Source: Thermoproteota archaeon
GTDB taxonomy: Archaea; Thermoproteota; Thermoprotei_A; EX4484-217-1; JAPDJV01
Reading direction: 5' to 3'
Length of the DNA: 64,000 nt
Assembly (NCBI GenBank): GCA_029258925.1
Contig: JAPDJV010000014.1
Location: 1 to 64,000, forward strand
Below, in pieces: positions 45,178-54,410 of the stretch (positions are counted from its first letter, which is position 1; each line of letters begins with the position of its first letter). The notes beneath the pieces are model-generated. The model was not told the DNA's origin, did not search any database, and saw only the letters and a program-made list of their open reading frames with translations. A program made the translations under genes and the position numbers.

Positions 45178-45465
45178 CTATTCTGGAGTCTTCGAGACAA
45201 GTATTTGAACCCCTCTTATGGACACTAGCGAGCCAACCCAGGCCATTATTCCCAAATACGTAACCCTTAGAGCAACATAGACTAGTAAACTAACTGCTAC
45301 CTCAACTACACTCTCTAAGCTTTTAGAACTAGCCTGCGAAAAGATTTGTCTAAATTCTTGAGGAGACATCTCTCCTAATAGTAAGAATGCCTGCCAGAAG
45401 GTGAACAATAGTAGTGCTATACCAACTATTAAGATAGCTAAACCCAGGTAAAATTTCTCCTCCAT
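45178..45465 (-). CDS. Small two-helix membrane protein
   Basis: The 95-residue protein has a first helix (FYLGLAILIVGIALLLFTFWQAFLLL) and a second hydrophobic part (LESVVEVAVSLLVYVALRVTYLGIMAWVGSL), with a polar segment between. ATG 45465 is preferred: GGAGGACG lies seven bases ahead, and the upstream frame from 45507 has no such site. It is the first gene of the unit running to 43900. No homologue is recognised. Confidence 0.65.
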   Translation of the reverse strand: MEEKFYLGLAILIVGIALLLFTFWQAFLLLGEMSPQEFRQIFSQASSKSLESVVEVAVSLLVYVALRVTYLGIMAWVGSLVSIRGVQILVSKTPE

Positions 45466-45565
45466 AAAAACGTCCTCCGCCGCCCGGGTTGATAAAAGAT
45501 TCTCCAACCCTTAGATATAAAAGTATCTACTTTACCAGTATATCAGTAAGAAGGTGATGATAATA

Positions 45566-46651
45566 ATGTCCGAGGAGGAGAAAGCTGAATTTTACGAGAT
45601 TCTTAAAAAGTTTGCTGATAGTGTGGGCGTATCAGGATACGAGATGGAGATCAGGAACAGGGTTATTGAAGAATTAGAGAAGCTTGTCGATAAGGTTGAA
45701 GTTGACAAGTTCGGTAATGTCATAGGTATAAGAAAGGGGAGAAGCGACCTAAAGGTAATGATAGCGGCCCACATGGATGAGATAGGTTTAATGGTATCGC
45801 ACATAGACAAGCGAGGATTCCTGCATTTTACTAGTGTTGGAGGATGGAGCAATAGGCTTCTACCGGGTCAAAGAGTAATAGTTTACGGAGATAGCGGTCC
45901 AGTATTCGGAGTAATAGGTTTAAAGCCCCCACACTTAGAGACTCAGGAGGAGGCTAAGGAAGTCATACCAATGCGTAAATTGTTCATAGATATTGGAGCT
46001 TCAAGCAGGGAGGAGGCTGAAAGGCTTGGGATTAGAGAAGGTAGTATAGCAGTATTAGATAGACAAGTAGTGAGATTATCGGGGAGTAGAGTAACGGGTA
46101 AAGCATTTGACGACAGAGTGGGGGTAGCCTGCATGGTTTATGCTCTAAGGCTTCTGGAGAAGAAGGAAATAGAGCCTACGGTGTATGCTGTTGCTACAGT
46201 TCAAGAAGAGGTAGGATTAATTGGAGCTAGAGTTTCATCTTTTAAGATTACACCTGATGCTGCCATTGCGTTAGACGTTACTATAGCGTGTGACGTGCCA
46301 GGGGTTGAAGAGAAAAACTGGGTAACTCAACTTGGTAAGGGTCCAGCAATTAAAATCATGGATGGAATGATGGTAAACAGATTCATCGCCCACCCGTCTA
46401 TAGTAAGATTCTTGAGGAAGATTGCTGAGGAGGAGAAAATACCGTATCAGCTCGAAGTCTTGGTGGGAGGAACTACGGATGCCAGCATGATAGCATTAAC
46501 TAAAGAAGGCGTACCTACTGGAGCAATATCAATTCCAACAAGGTACATTCATTCGCCAATAGAGGTCCTCGACCTAACCGATGCTGTAAACGCCTCTAAA
46601 CTGCTTTCAACAGCCTTGGCAAAGTTTACCCCAGACGTGATAAAAATCTAA
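45566..46651 (+). CDS. M42-family glutamyl/deblocking aminopeptidase
   Basis: This dinuclear zinc peptidase forms large tetrahedral complexes that degrade peptides in archaea. The 361-residue protein shows the metal ligands in IAAHMDEIGLMV, KAFDDRVGVACM, TVQEEVGLIGA and the His in RYIHSPIEVLDLTDAV. GGTGATGA lies ahead of ATG 45566; the in-frame GTG at 45554 is part of this site. It is a single gene. Peptidase activity is secure by motifs; N-terminal preference cannot be read. Confidence 0.93.
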   Translation: MSEEEKAEFYEILKKFADSVGVSGYEMEIRNRVIEELEKLVDKVEVDKFGNVIGIRKGRSDLKVMIAAHMDEIGLMVSHIDKRGFLHFTSVGGWSNRLLPGQRVIVYGDSGPVFGVIGLKPPHLETQEEAKEVIPMRKLFIDIGASSREEAERLGIREGSIAVLDRQVVRLSGSRVTGKAFDDRVGVACMVYALRLLEKKEIEPTVYAVATVQEEVGLIGARVSSFKITPDAAIALDVTIACDVPGVEEKNWVTQLGKGPAIKIMDGMMVNRFIAHPSIVRFLRKIAEEEKIPYQLEVLVGGTTDASMIALTKEGVPTGAISIPTRYIHSPIEVLDLTDAVNASKLLSTALAKFTPDVIKI

Positions 46652-46680
46652 GGACACTATCTTTTTTCATTTAACATTAT

Positions 46681-47925
46681 TTAGGGCTTAATGTATTTGG
46701 TTAACTTTTCCTGACAAAGCCACATCCTAAATATTCTAGATCTACTAACTATTTCCCCCACGTCCACCTTCAGCCTCCTTGAAATGATCCTCAATAGTTC
46801 CCCGAAAGAACTTGGCTTCTCAGGCTTTACGTTAAATGCTCTCCTTATACTCTCACGAATATGCCAATTTCCCACCGGGGTGAAGTATTCCGGTCTCACC
46901 TCTCTTACTACAACCACAGTTGCCTGCCTCCTCATACCCATCAATCCTTCTAAAATTCCCGTTCTAATAGCGTAGTAGCCTCCATCCATGGGTCCCCTAC
47001 ATCTACCATCCCATAGCTCGTAGTTTTCCACGATCACGGGAGCCTTGGATCTCCCCGTCCAAACACTCCCCGGAAGCCATACTTCGATCATTTCAAAAGA
47101 GTAGGATTGAGGCAACAATATTATTTCAAAATGGTTACCTAAGTACTCAGCGTGAAATAGTAGAACTTCATCTACTCGATCGAAAGTCTTTACCTTCGAC
47201 AGTAAGTAGTCACCTACAATATTGTCGACGGCAGTTATAGACCATCGTGTTGGAACAATTCTTCTATTAGCATGCATGCCTAGAGCGCCGGCGCTGAAAA
47301 GCCTGATTATGTCATATATTGATACACCATGCTTGTACAATTCTATTACAGCATCTCTTGCTCTAATATCTAGGCTACTTACAACTCTCTCTACAGGTTT
47401 AGGAACGCTCGGATTACCCACTACCCTCAATTTAGTTAGGGGAGCCGATGGTCCTATGGGCTTGATAATTTCATCAAACCTTAATGTCGGCACAGGATTT
47501 CTTGAAAGCGTTATCTCGCTCTCAACAGGTTTTGTCGATACTATCATCCACTGTATTTCGTCAATTACATTACTTCTTCTAATATCCCTCTTCACGTGAA
47601 CCTTGATAGATGGATATATCATGGATGCTCTCAGCCTTATTATATCTTCGAGACTTAGATTTCCCCACCATTCCTCCGGATTATCGTAAAGTTTAGCTTC
47701 TTCCCCCAATAATGTAGGCAACGCCGGAAACAATGAGATTCTCGGATACCCTCTTTCACCAACGACTAATGAAGGCGGGGTAGCCCCGTAGACTACTCTA
47801 TTCTTAATCTCCATGGTCACTCTTACAGATTCCCTAAATCTAAGTAGAATTGGACAAACAGGTCTCCCGCAAAGTCTTCTCGAACCCTTACATATGACGC
47901 AAATATTTCTCGAACTCTCTATCAT
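46681..47925 (-). CDS. Nre-family DNA repair protein
   Basis: This 414-residue protein has the Nre N-terminal zinc region (CVICKGSRRLCGRPVCP), the Nre N and C domains with GATPPSLVVGERGYPRISLFP, DPxxW-like NPEEWWGN, RWSITAVDNIVGDYL and GPMDGGYYAIRTGILEGL. Nre proteins (COG1602) are archaeal and take part in DNA damage response, binding PCNA by a C-terminal PIP box. The C-terminus here is QEKLTKYIKP, which looks like a degenerate PIP (Q-x-x-L-x-x-Y-I). It is convergent with the M42 gene. Confidence 0.85.
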   Translation of the reverse strand: MIESSRNICVICKGSRRLCGRPVCPILLRFRESVRVTMEIKNRVVYGATPPSLVVGERGYPRISLFPALPTLLGEEAKLYDNPEEWWGNLSLEDIIRLRASMIYPSIKVHVKRDIRRSNVIDEIQWMIVSTKPVESEITLSRNPVPTLRFDEIIKPIGPSAPLTKLRVVGNPSVPKPVERVVSSLDIRARDAVIELYKHGVSIYDIIRLFSAGALGMHANRRIVPTRWSITAVDNIVGDYLLSKVKTFDRVDEVLLFHAEYLGNHFEIILLPQSYSFEMIEVWLPGSVWTGRSKAPVIVENYELWDGRCRGPMDGGYYAIRTGILEGLMGMRRQATVVVVREVRPEYFTPVGNWHIRESIRRAFNVKPEKPSSFGELLRIISRRLKVDVGEIVSRSRIFRMWLCQEKLTKYIKP

Positions 47926-48034
47926 TCTAGATCTTCCTTTATAGCTCCTAGTTATATCTGTTTTTAAAATAATATTTTTATCTGAATACGAAAATGCTTT
48001 TACTCCTAAATCGTATAATAATGGGCGGTGGTAT

Positions 48035-48532
48035 TTGGTGTTGATATGTATTGTTTCAGATACCCATGACCATCAGGAGGTCATTGATCGTATTGTTGAT
48101 TATGCTACGAGGATTAAAGCGGGAATGATAATACATGCTGGAGACTGGATAGCTCCCTTTTCGTTGGTGCGTATGGCTGGGTTTGAAGGAGAGGTCTTTG
48201 GAGTATATGGGAATAATGATGGAGAGAGGGATTTTCTAAGGGAGAAGGCTAATGAAGTAGGTGTGAAGCTCCTAGGGGATTTCGGTGAAATAAATGTTGA
48301 TGGCTTGAAAATTGCTGTAGTGCATGGAACTCTGCAGAAAATAGTACACGCATTGATTAAAAGTAATCTATATGACATAGTCATATCAGGCCATACACAT
48401 AAGCCCTTAATTGAAAGAGGGGGACGAGTAATCCACGTGAACCCTGGAGAGGCATGTGGGTACTTAACTGGAAGAAGGACAATAGCTGTTCTGAACACTG
48501 AGAAGTTGGATGTGAAGATAGTTGACATCTAG
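48035..48532 (+). CDS. YfcE/MJ0936-type metallophosphoesterase
   Basis: The 165-residue protein has all calcineurin-like motifs: VSDTHDHQEV, IHAGDWIAPFSL, VYGNNDGERDFL, VVHGTLQKI and SGHTHKPLIERGGRVIHVNPGEA. Family members hydrolyse phosphodiesters such as bis-pNPP in vitro; the natural substrate is unsettled. The start is one of TTG 48035, GTG 48038 or TTG 48041, after GGCGGTGG. Its end overlaps the convergent tatD gene by four bases. Confidence 0.88.
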   Translation: MVLICIVSDTHDHQEVIDRIVDYATRIKAGMIIHAGDWIAPFSLVRMAGFEGEVFGVYGNNDGERDFLREKANEVGVKLLGDFGEINVDGLKIAVVHGTLQKIVHALIKSNLYDIVISGHTHKPLIERGGRVIHVNPGEACGYLTGRRTIAVLNTEKLDVKIVDI

Positions 48533-49287
48533 AGTTTGATGCCGAAGAATTCCATAGCATTCGTAGAGGTAACTTCTATAACTTTCTCAAAAGATACCCT
48601 TTTTATTTCAGATATCTTCCTCGCGGAGTACAATATGTTTGCAGGCTCATTTCTAGTATTCCTTATAGGTGAGAGAACAGGGGAATCGGATTCGAGCATT
48701 AGGGATTCCAGAGGTAGGACTTTTACAATATTCTGTTTCTGTCTAGAAAACCATACGCTAGGAGGTATCGAAAAATACATTCCATAGCTAGCTCCCTTTA
48801 GAGCCCAGCCTGACGATCCATCGAAAGCATGCAGTAGAACTCTATCGTATCCTTCCTCTACTACTATCTCTATAGCATATTTTCCGGCGCTTCTGGAGTG
48901 AACTACTAGGGGAAGCCTTAAGCTCCTTGCGAGCGAAATCCACTTTCTAAAATAGTCCTCTTGAACACGCCTGGCATCCCTATTTCTCACATAATAATAG
49001 TCTAATCCGACCTCTCCTATACCTACAATCTCATTTCTCAACTCCATGATCCTTTTCCGTTGCTTATCAAAAACCTCTTCGTCGAGAATTGTGGGATCTA
49101 AACCTATGGTTACGTAAATGTAGTTCGAGAACAGCTTTTTCAACATAAATGCTCTATCAACGTCATCGGGATGTATCGGGGAAATTATTATTGCCTTAAC
49201 CCCAGCTCTCTTAGCTCTCTCCACAACTTCGTCTACATCCCCCTCAAATGCCTCGTCTTCTAGATGGCAGTGGACATCGATCATCAA
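48529..49287 (-). CDS. tatD: TatD-family metal-dependent hydrolase/DNase
   Basis: The 252-residue TIM-barrel enzyme has the TatD metal ligands: MIDVHCHLEDEAF, GIGEVGLDYYYV, LVVHSRSAG, LLHAFDGSS and MLESDSPVLS. The family acts as a 3'-5' DNase and possibly on RNA. Every ligand is present. It starts 68 bases from the divergent phosphohexomutase gene. Confidence 0.88.
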   Translation of the reverse strand: MMIDVHCHLEDEAFEGDVDEVVERAKRAGVKAIIISPIHPDDVDRAFMLKKLFSNYIYVTIGLDPTILDEEVFDKQRKRIMELRNEIVGIGEVGLDYYYVRNRDARRVQEDYFRKWISLARSLRLPLVVHSRSAGKYAIEIVVEEGYDRVLLHAFDGSSGWALKGASYGMYFSIPPSVWFSRQKQNIVKVLPLESLMLESDSPVLSPIRNTRNEPANILYSARKISEIKRVSFEKVIEVTSTNAMEFFGIKL

Positions 49288-49355
49288 GTATCCACCAACT
49301 ATTGTTGAGTATCACTTAATATTTAAAGAGTGGAGGTGCAATAATTTGTTAAAGG

Positions 49356-50744
49356 GTGAAAGATATTTCAAGAAAACTCTTCGGCACGGCGGGTATTCGA
49401 GGACCCTACTTGAAGCAAGTTACACCTGAACTTGCCTACAAGATTGGATTAAGTATTGCAACCATGGTTGGCGCAAAAGGACACGTAAACGTGGGTTATG
49501 ATACCAGGGTCACTTCTCCATTACTAGCTAACAGCATTTCGTCGGGGCTTATGGCTGGAGGAGTAGACGTGTTCATGCTAGGCATTGTTCCAACGCCCGT
49601 TCTAGCATATTCAAATCCTAAAACCGGGGCTAAAAACGGGGTAGTTGTGACTGCTAGCCACAACCCTCCTTCGGATAATGGTATAAAATGCTTTGGACCT
49701 GATGGCATGGAATACACCGTGGACTTAGAGAGAGAACTTGAGGAAATATTGTTTAACAAAAGATATGTCTATGCAGATTGGATGAACGTGGGTAGGATAA
49801 TTTACGTACCTGAATTATTAAATAATTACATAGACGACGTAGTAGGTAGATTCCAGCCGAAGGCCCCTAAATGTCGGCCTAAAGTAGTGATTGATTGCGC
49901 CAATGGGTCTGCATCAAATGTTACACCGCTAGTTCTGAGAAAACTAGGGTTAAAGGTTTTATCATTAAATAGCCATCAAGATGGCTTCTTCCCAGGAAGA
50001 TGCCCTGAGCCTAGGCCAGATGCGCTAGTGGACCTGGCGAAACTTGTAGTCGCAAGCGGTGCAGTAGCTGGTTTTGCTCACGACGGAGACGCAGATAGGC
50101 TCTCGGTAATTGCAGAAGATGGAAACTGCATTTACAATGATAGAATCATAGCTTTCTTTGCTAAACTTAAATTAGAGGAGAAGAAGGGGACAATAGTGAC
50201 AACAATAGACACCTCCTTCGCAATAGACGAGGTAGTAGAAAGGCTTGGTGGAAAAGTTGTTAGAACAAAGTTAGGGAAGACGCATGAGGCATTGAAAAAA
50301 ATAGATAATGTTATTCTAGCAGGGGAACCTTGGAAAATAATAGATCCGGATTGGGGATTGTGGGTTGATGGAATATATCAGGCTGCAGTGATATCAAAAA
50401 TTCTAGTGGAAACAGGGTTGAAGGTAAGTGAGCTATTTAAGGACATACCTTCTTATCCTCAAGACAGGTTCTCATTTAGGGTTCCCGAAGAATTGAAAAA
50501 TGAAATTACTGCCAGAATCCACAATAAAATGAGGACAGTTTTTCCAAATTATGAAAGCGAATGGGATTTTGATGGACTAAGGTTAAACATGCCCGACAAG
50601 AGCTGGGTTCTGGTTAGAGCATCCGGAACAGAGGCTAAAATTCGAGGCTACTGCGAGGCCAGCAATAAGAAGAGGCTGAAGGAAATAAGCGAGAAGCTTA
50701 GGAAAATAATGGTTGAGGAAATATCCAAATACCGGGTTAAGTAA
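49356..50744 (+). CDS. Phosphohexomutase (phosphomannomutase/phosphoglucomutase/GlmM family)
   Basis: The 462-residue protein has the family's four features: the start RKLFGTAGIRGPYLKQVTPELAYKIG, catalytic serine loop VVTASHNPPSDNG, metal loop AHDGDADRLSVI and the sugar-phosphate loop LVRASGTEAKIRGY. Archaeal members often act on glucose, mannose and glucosamine phosphates. Start GTG 49356 follows AAAGG. It may provide glucose-1-phosphate for the adjacent glycan genes (50817-53583) or GlcN-1-P for the UDP-GlcNAc genes. The family is sure, the sugar is not. Confidence 0.9.
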   Translation: MKDISRKLFGTAGIRGPYLKQVTPELAYKIGLSIATMVGAKGHVNVGYDTRVTSPLLANSISSGLMAGGVDVFMLGIVPTPVLAYSNPKTGAKNGVVVTASHNPPSDNGIKCFGPDGMEYTVDLERELEEILFNKRYVYADWMNVGRIIYVPELLNNYIDDVVGRFQPKAPKCRPKVVIDCANGSASNVTPLVLRKLGLKVLSLNSHQDGFFPGRCPEPRPDALVDLAKLVVASGAVAGFAHDGDADRLSVIAEDGNCIYNDRIIAFFAKLKLEEKKGTIVTTIDTSFAIDEVVERLGGKVVRTKLGKTHEALKKIDNVILAGEPWKIIDPDWGLWVDGIYQAAVISKILVETGLKVSELFKDIPSYPQDRFSFRVPEELKNEITARIHNKMRTVFPNYESEWDFDGLRLNMPDKSWVLVRASGTEAKIRGYCEASNKKRLKEISEKLRKIMVEEISKYRVK

Positions 50745-50816
50745 TCCCAACCTTGGGCTGCATGAAACTGGCAATCTCACGCTGTTGAGAACAGAGATGT
50801 TGTAAGCTATTATAAG

Positions 50817-52289
50817 CTACTCTCTCATCAAGTACTCTCTTATTATCATAGCAATGCCTGTAGCTGGAACTATTGTAAACTCTGGCCTATACTTTAACTC
50901 GTATTCCACTTCATACAATGCTTTCTCAAGACTCCAATAGGTAACACTTCTCTGCACAATATTCTCAACGTCATTGCCGTCTAGACAGATAATCGGTTGG
51001 GCAAATTTCTTTAAGAAACCTACATATCTATCAACAAGCATCTTTGAGGCCATTCTTAACCATTCATTAAATCCCCTAACATTCCCCTCTAAGAATCTCA
51101 TGCACACTTCTGCCATGGATTTCCCGGATAACTCTTTAGCAGTAAATATTGTAAGATATGAAAAGCTCCTAAGAACGCATGCAACATCTCTAACAGCAGG
51201 CTCCTTTAAGCTTCTCTCATAATCGCTTCTACCCGGCTCTCCCTCAAAGTCAATTATGTAAAATTTCTTCTTTAAGGGAGAATATAGTGTTTGAGAGAGG
51301 TGTAGATCTTGGTGGATTCTCATTTTAAGCTCTCCCGTGGTTGGTTGATAATAGTTTATTATATCCTCTATGACCTCTTCCCTCAAGTACCTTTCTAGTA
51401 AATGGTTAAAGACCGTCTTATATTCCCTGCTAATACTAGGCTCCATTTCACTTAGAGCAGAGAGAATTCTCTTAGTTCTCCGTAAAATCCTCTCATTCCA
51501 ATATGTAATGTCTCTTCTACTAACTGGTTCAGGTTTAAAGAATGATCCTCCAAGAGACAAGTTAAAATGTAGCTCTGCTATTGTCTCGGAGAGAGTTGAT
51601 ACGAGGTTCTCGTCTGGACTATTTCTCGAAGAAATATAATTCTTCAAGTTAATGTAGAAGGGGTATCCCCCTTCTACAGTGTTACCTATATATTCTTCTA
51701 GAATCCACGTTGTTGTCGGAAAGGGTTTACCGAGGTACCTTAATAGTCCGTAGAGCCTTGGAGCGTGGTTGAACCCCCTTTTCGTTAAATGTAGTAAAAT
51801 CATTGGTTCGATGTCGTTTGCAGACATTTTCCTATACGATTTAGCTATAAACTTCACATCTCCTTCACTGCTCAGAACGTAGAGCACGTTAGTCGACGAG
51901 GTAGCCACATAGTTTTCAACAAAGAGTTCCACAGGAATTTTTGCAAGAATCTTTGCTTCGAATGGACCGTATTTCTCTATAATTCCACTTAACACTACGT
52001 TATGGTATTTTCCCAAGGAGTCTCCATCAAATAAGTATATTTGCTCCTTATTGAGGTCCACAGTCTTGATGAAGGTGTAGTATTGGGGAGGATGATCGGA
52101 GATTCCAATTGGAATATAGTAGAACTCTCTTTGATCGTCTGCTTGAAACATAGTGGTACACAGCACTATATCGCTATCGACAATAGAGTACCACATTACC
52201 TTCATTTCATAGTTCCTGTACCCCTTTAACCCAAACCATCTGGTTTTTTCGAACTCCTCCTTTAGGTCTACTATTATTTTATGGAACAT
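50817..52289 (-). CDS. Maltokinase-like protein
   Basis: The 490-residue protein has the aminoglycoside-phosphotransferase-type kinase fold with a long N-terminal cap, as in maltokinase (Mak/Pep2). Visible are the hinge ILEEYIGNTVEGGYPF, catalytic RIHQDLHLSQTLYS (Asp of the HxDLHLxQ loop) and IIDFEGEPGR with the metal Asp, plus AVRDVACVLRSFSYL. Maltokinase makes maltose-1-phosphate from maltose and ATP. The gene lies 80 bases downstream of a GlgA/GlgM-type glycosyltransferase on the same strand, which fits an alpha-glucan pathway. GlgE is not in the window. Confidence 0.8.
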   Translation of the reverse strand: MFHKIIVDLKEEFEKTRWFGLKGYRNYEMKVMWYSIVDSDIVLCTTMFQADDQREFYYIPIGISDHPPQYYTFIKTVDLNKEQIYLFDGDSLGKYHNVVLSGIIEKYGPFEAKILAKIPVELFVENYVATSSTNVLYVLSSEGDVKFIAKSYRKMSANDIEPMILLHLTKRGFNHAPRLYGLLRYLGKPFPTTTWILEEYIGNTVEGGYPFYINLKNYISSRNSPDENLVSTLSETIAELHFNLSLGGSFFKPEPVSRRDITYWNERILRRTKRILSALSEMEPSISREYKTVFNHLLERYLREEVIEDIINYYQPTTGELKMRIHQDLHLSQTLYSPLKKKFYIIDFEGEPGRSDYERSLKEPAVRDVACVLRSFSYLTIFTAKELSGKSMAEVCMRFLEGNVRGFNEWLRMASKMLVDRYVGFLKKFAQPIICLDGNDVENIVQRSVTYWSLEKALYEVEYELKYRPEFTIVPATGIAMIIREYLMRE

Positions 52290-52371
52290 GAATCCACCAC
52301 GTCTAATACTTGAGGACCGTTGCTATTCAAATACTTAGGTCTTTACAACGTAGTCTCGAAACTTCATTAAA

Positions 52372-53583
52372 CTATGTAGTTCTGCTGTTGACCCCTAAGA
52401 CCTCCATGTAGAGTTCGTACGTTTTCTGAGCCACTTTACTCCATGTAAACTTTTCTAAGATCCTTTCTCTGGCTCTTACTCCCATTTCCTTAGCCATACT
52501 CCGATTATTGTATAACCTAGTTACGGTTTCAGCAAGCTCAACGGGATTCCCTGGAGCCACTAAGATTCCCGTTTCACCATCTACTACGACCTCCGGTATG
52601 CCTCCAACATTTGACGCTATTACCGGAGTTCCACATGCCATAGCCTCCAGATTCACTATTCCGAAGGGTTCGTAAATGCTGGGGCAAATAAATGCCAATG
52701 CCATAGTGTACAATGGTATCAACTCTTCTCTCTCAAGCACCTTATTTATCCACACCACGTTTTTAAGATTCTTAACTGCACGAGATACTTCTACTATTAG
52801 ATTTGGATCGTCGGGTTTACCTGTAACTATCGCGACAGTTAGATCGGAAGGTAGATCTTTTGCAGCCTCTATAAGCGTTAATATCCCTTTTTGTCTTGAA
52901 AGTCTGCCTACAAACAGTATGTAAGGTTCTCTTATCCCATATTTTTCAAGAACTCTCGGATTCCTAATAGGTCTCCAGATCTCTTCATCTATTCCATTGT
53001 GGATAACATGGACTTTATTCTCCTCTATACCATATAGGCTAATTATGTCCCTTTTAGTCTCCATACTCACTGCTATAATGACATCGCAATTCTCTAGACA
53101 TGTTTTCTCAGCCCACAACGACACATTATATGCTTCTCCGAGAACCTTTCTCTTCCAAGGTCTCTTAGGCTCTAAGCTGTGCACTGTAGCTACTAGTTTA
53201 ACATTATACAGTTTCTTTGATAAAAAGCCGGCGAAACCCATGTACCACGTGTGCACGTGTACTATTTTAGAGTCCACTCTATCTGAGACTATATTTAGTC
53301 CTAAGCTTAACGCCTTAAATACTGGTGCGTAGCTAGATGGACAATTATCTAATAATTGACTCCATGCATCATAACGTTTTACGATTATCCCATTTCTCAG
53401 CTCGTAACTTGGAGCCCCCTCTAAACGTATAGTTCTTACTTCCAATTTAACATACTTGCTCAAATATCTTGTCAAGTTGTCTACGTGGACTCCAACACCT
53501 CCATAAACGTAAGGAGGATATTCAAGTGTTAACATGCATACATCAATATCAAACAACGCATACCGCCTGCAGTCGCTCAACAT
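52372..53583 (-). CDS. GT4-family glycosyltransferase (GlgA/GlgM-like glycogen or maltose-phosphate synthase)
   Basis: This retaining GT-B enzyme opens MLTLEYPPYVYGGVGVHVDNLTRYL, the sugar-nucleotide loop of archaeal glycogen synthases and actinobacterial GlgM. It has VHVHTWYMGFAG, VIAVSMETKRDI, HNGIDEEIWRP, FVGRLSRQKGI and the E-x7-E motif SIYEPFGIVNLEAMACGTPVI. Length is 403. Whether it makes glycogen or maltose-1-phosphate (with the neighbouring maltokinase, GlgE-type pathway) cannot be settled here. The start at 53583 is taken as the first ATG in frame. Confidence 0.85.
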   Translation of the reverse strand: MLSDCRRYALFDIDVCMLTLEYPPYVYGGVGVHVDNLTRYLSKYVKLEVRTIRLEGAPSYELRNGIIVKRYDAWSQLLDNCPSSYAPVFKALSLGLNIVSDRVDSKIVHVHTWYMGFAGFLSKKLYNVKLVATVHSLEPKRPWKRKVLGEAYNVSLWAEKTCLENCDVIIAVSMETKRDIISLYGIEENKVHVIHNGIDEEIWRPIRNPRVLEKYGIREPYILFVGRLSRQKGILTLIEAAKDLPSDLTVAIVTGKPDDPNLIVEVSRAVKNLKNVVWINKVLEREELIPLYTMALAFICPSIYEPFGIVNLEAMACGTPVIASNVGGIPEVVVDGETGILVAPGNPVELAETVTRLYNNRSMAKEMGVRARERILEKFTWSKVAQKTYELYMEVLGVNSRTT

Positions 53584-53992
53584 TCGTTATCTAACTCTTA
53601 GTCAGTTAGGAGAGTATTCTTCATAGCTTCCGCTCCTTAGACCGTCGTTTCATCATCGGGAATGAGTAATTGTTAGGCTAACAATAAATGTTTTGGTTTA
53701 AGGTCCGATTCCGATTATGGAGACTGCATGGTGATAAATTAGGTCTTACTGTTCAGAGAAAAGGATTTAATACCTTGAAGAAGAATTGTTTTCTATAGAT
53801 GATGAGTATACAAATGGGATTAGGTGACCTAACCTGTCTCAGCTGATATTTATTATTGATTAACTTTAAAGATCATTCTGCAAGAACACTTCTGCCACAG
53901 AGTAAAGTTTGATTCATAACGTAAGTGATTTAAGAAAAATATTTGTGGTTTCCGTTCCCGGAAATCTCTCTTAGTAGCATTACTCCAGACAT
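53584..53992. other. 409-base intergenic region with palindromes upstream of the glycosyltransferase
   Basis: No coding frame is supported. Two palindromes share a TTAGG core: ATTGTTAG-G-CTAACAAT at 53669-53685 and TTAGGT-G-ACCTAA at 53820-53832. Both lie upstream of the minus-strand glycosyltransferase gene and may be operators. The left-hand part (53949-53964) holds a hairpin at the end of the encapsulin remnant. Confidence 0.35.
53949..53964 (-). terminator. Hairpin and T-run after the encapsulin remnant
   Basis: On the minus strand TTTCCG-GGAA-CGGAAA forms a six-base stem about 30 bases past the stop codon of the encapsulin remnant and is followed by ATATTTTTCTT. This resembles an intrinsic terminator. 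It suggests the original gene ended here. Confidence 0.45.
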
Positions 53993-54394
53993 CTACTCCT
54001 GTTTTAGGATCATTATAGCTTTAGGATACTTGATGCGTAATGCTATGGTTTCCCATACTCTAAATATATGTACACCGTCCTCCGATCCTAAGTAATCCAT
54101 TACCGTGTCGGCACCTACTACTACATCCAACATGTAAGAGTTGGCGGAGACTAGGAGAGCTACGTTGTCGGATAGTTGTTGAAGCTGTACGACATCTCTT
54201 ACCATGGATTTGATTCTGTTTAGCTCCATAACGCCTGTTCTCTCATGAACAGCTACAAGCTTACTATATCTTCTTGGACTTAAGAATAATATGAATGGTT
54301 GCATAGCGCCGGCTTTTATCAACGTTGATATGGCCTTAGATACTTCCTCTACCGCAGAGCCTAACGTAGCAGTTAAATATTTGATAGGTAAATG
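53993..54394 (-). pseudogene. Encapsulin shell protein remnant (C-terminal half only)
   Basis: The frame reads GSAVEEVSKAISTLIKAG, PFILFLSPRRYSKLVAVHERTG, then LDVVVGADTVMDYLG and FRVWETIALRIKYPKAIMIL. This matches the C-terminal half of encapsulin (HK97-fold nanocompartment shell; compare the Pyrococcus protein ending in a similar VVVGQD and RIKNPEAIVVL). Only about 130 residues remain of an expected 260 or more. On the N-terminal side the frame ends at a TGA (54395-54397) at the edge of the IS607-type element. No N-terminal encapsulin sequence is found beyond the element. It is not likely to make a shell. Confidence 0.85.
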
Positions 54395-54410
54395 TCATAT
54401 TTGGTAAGCG

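Noticed and set aside
53993-54322. Encapsulin C-terminal frame as an intact small gene
   Set aside because: The same frame continues upstream with encapsulin-like sequence to the IS edge, so the TTG at 54322 is just an internal codon.
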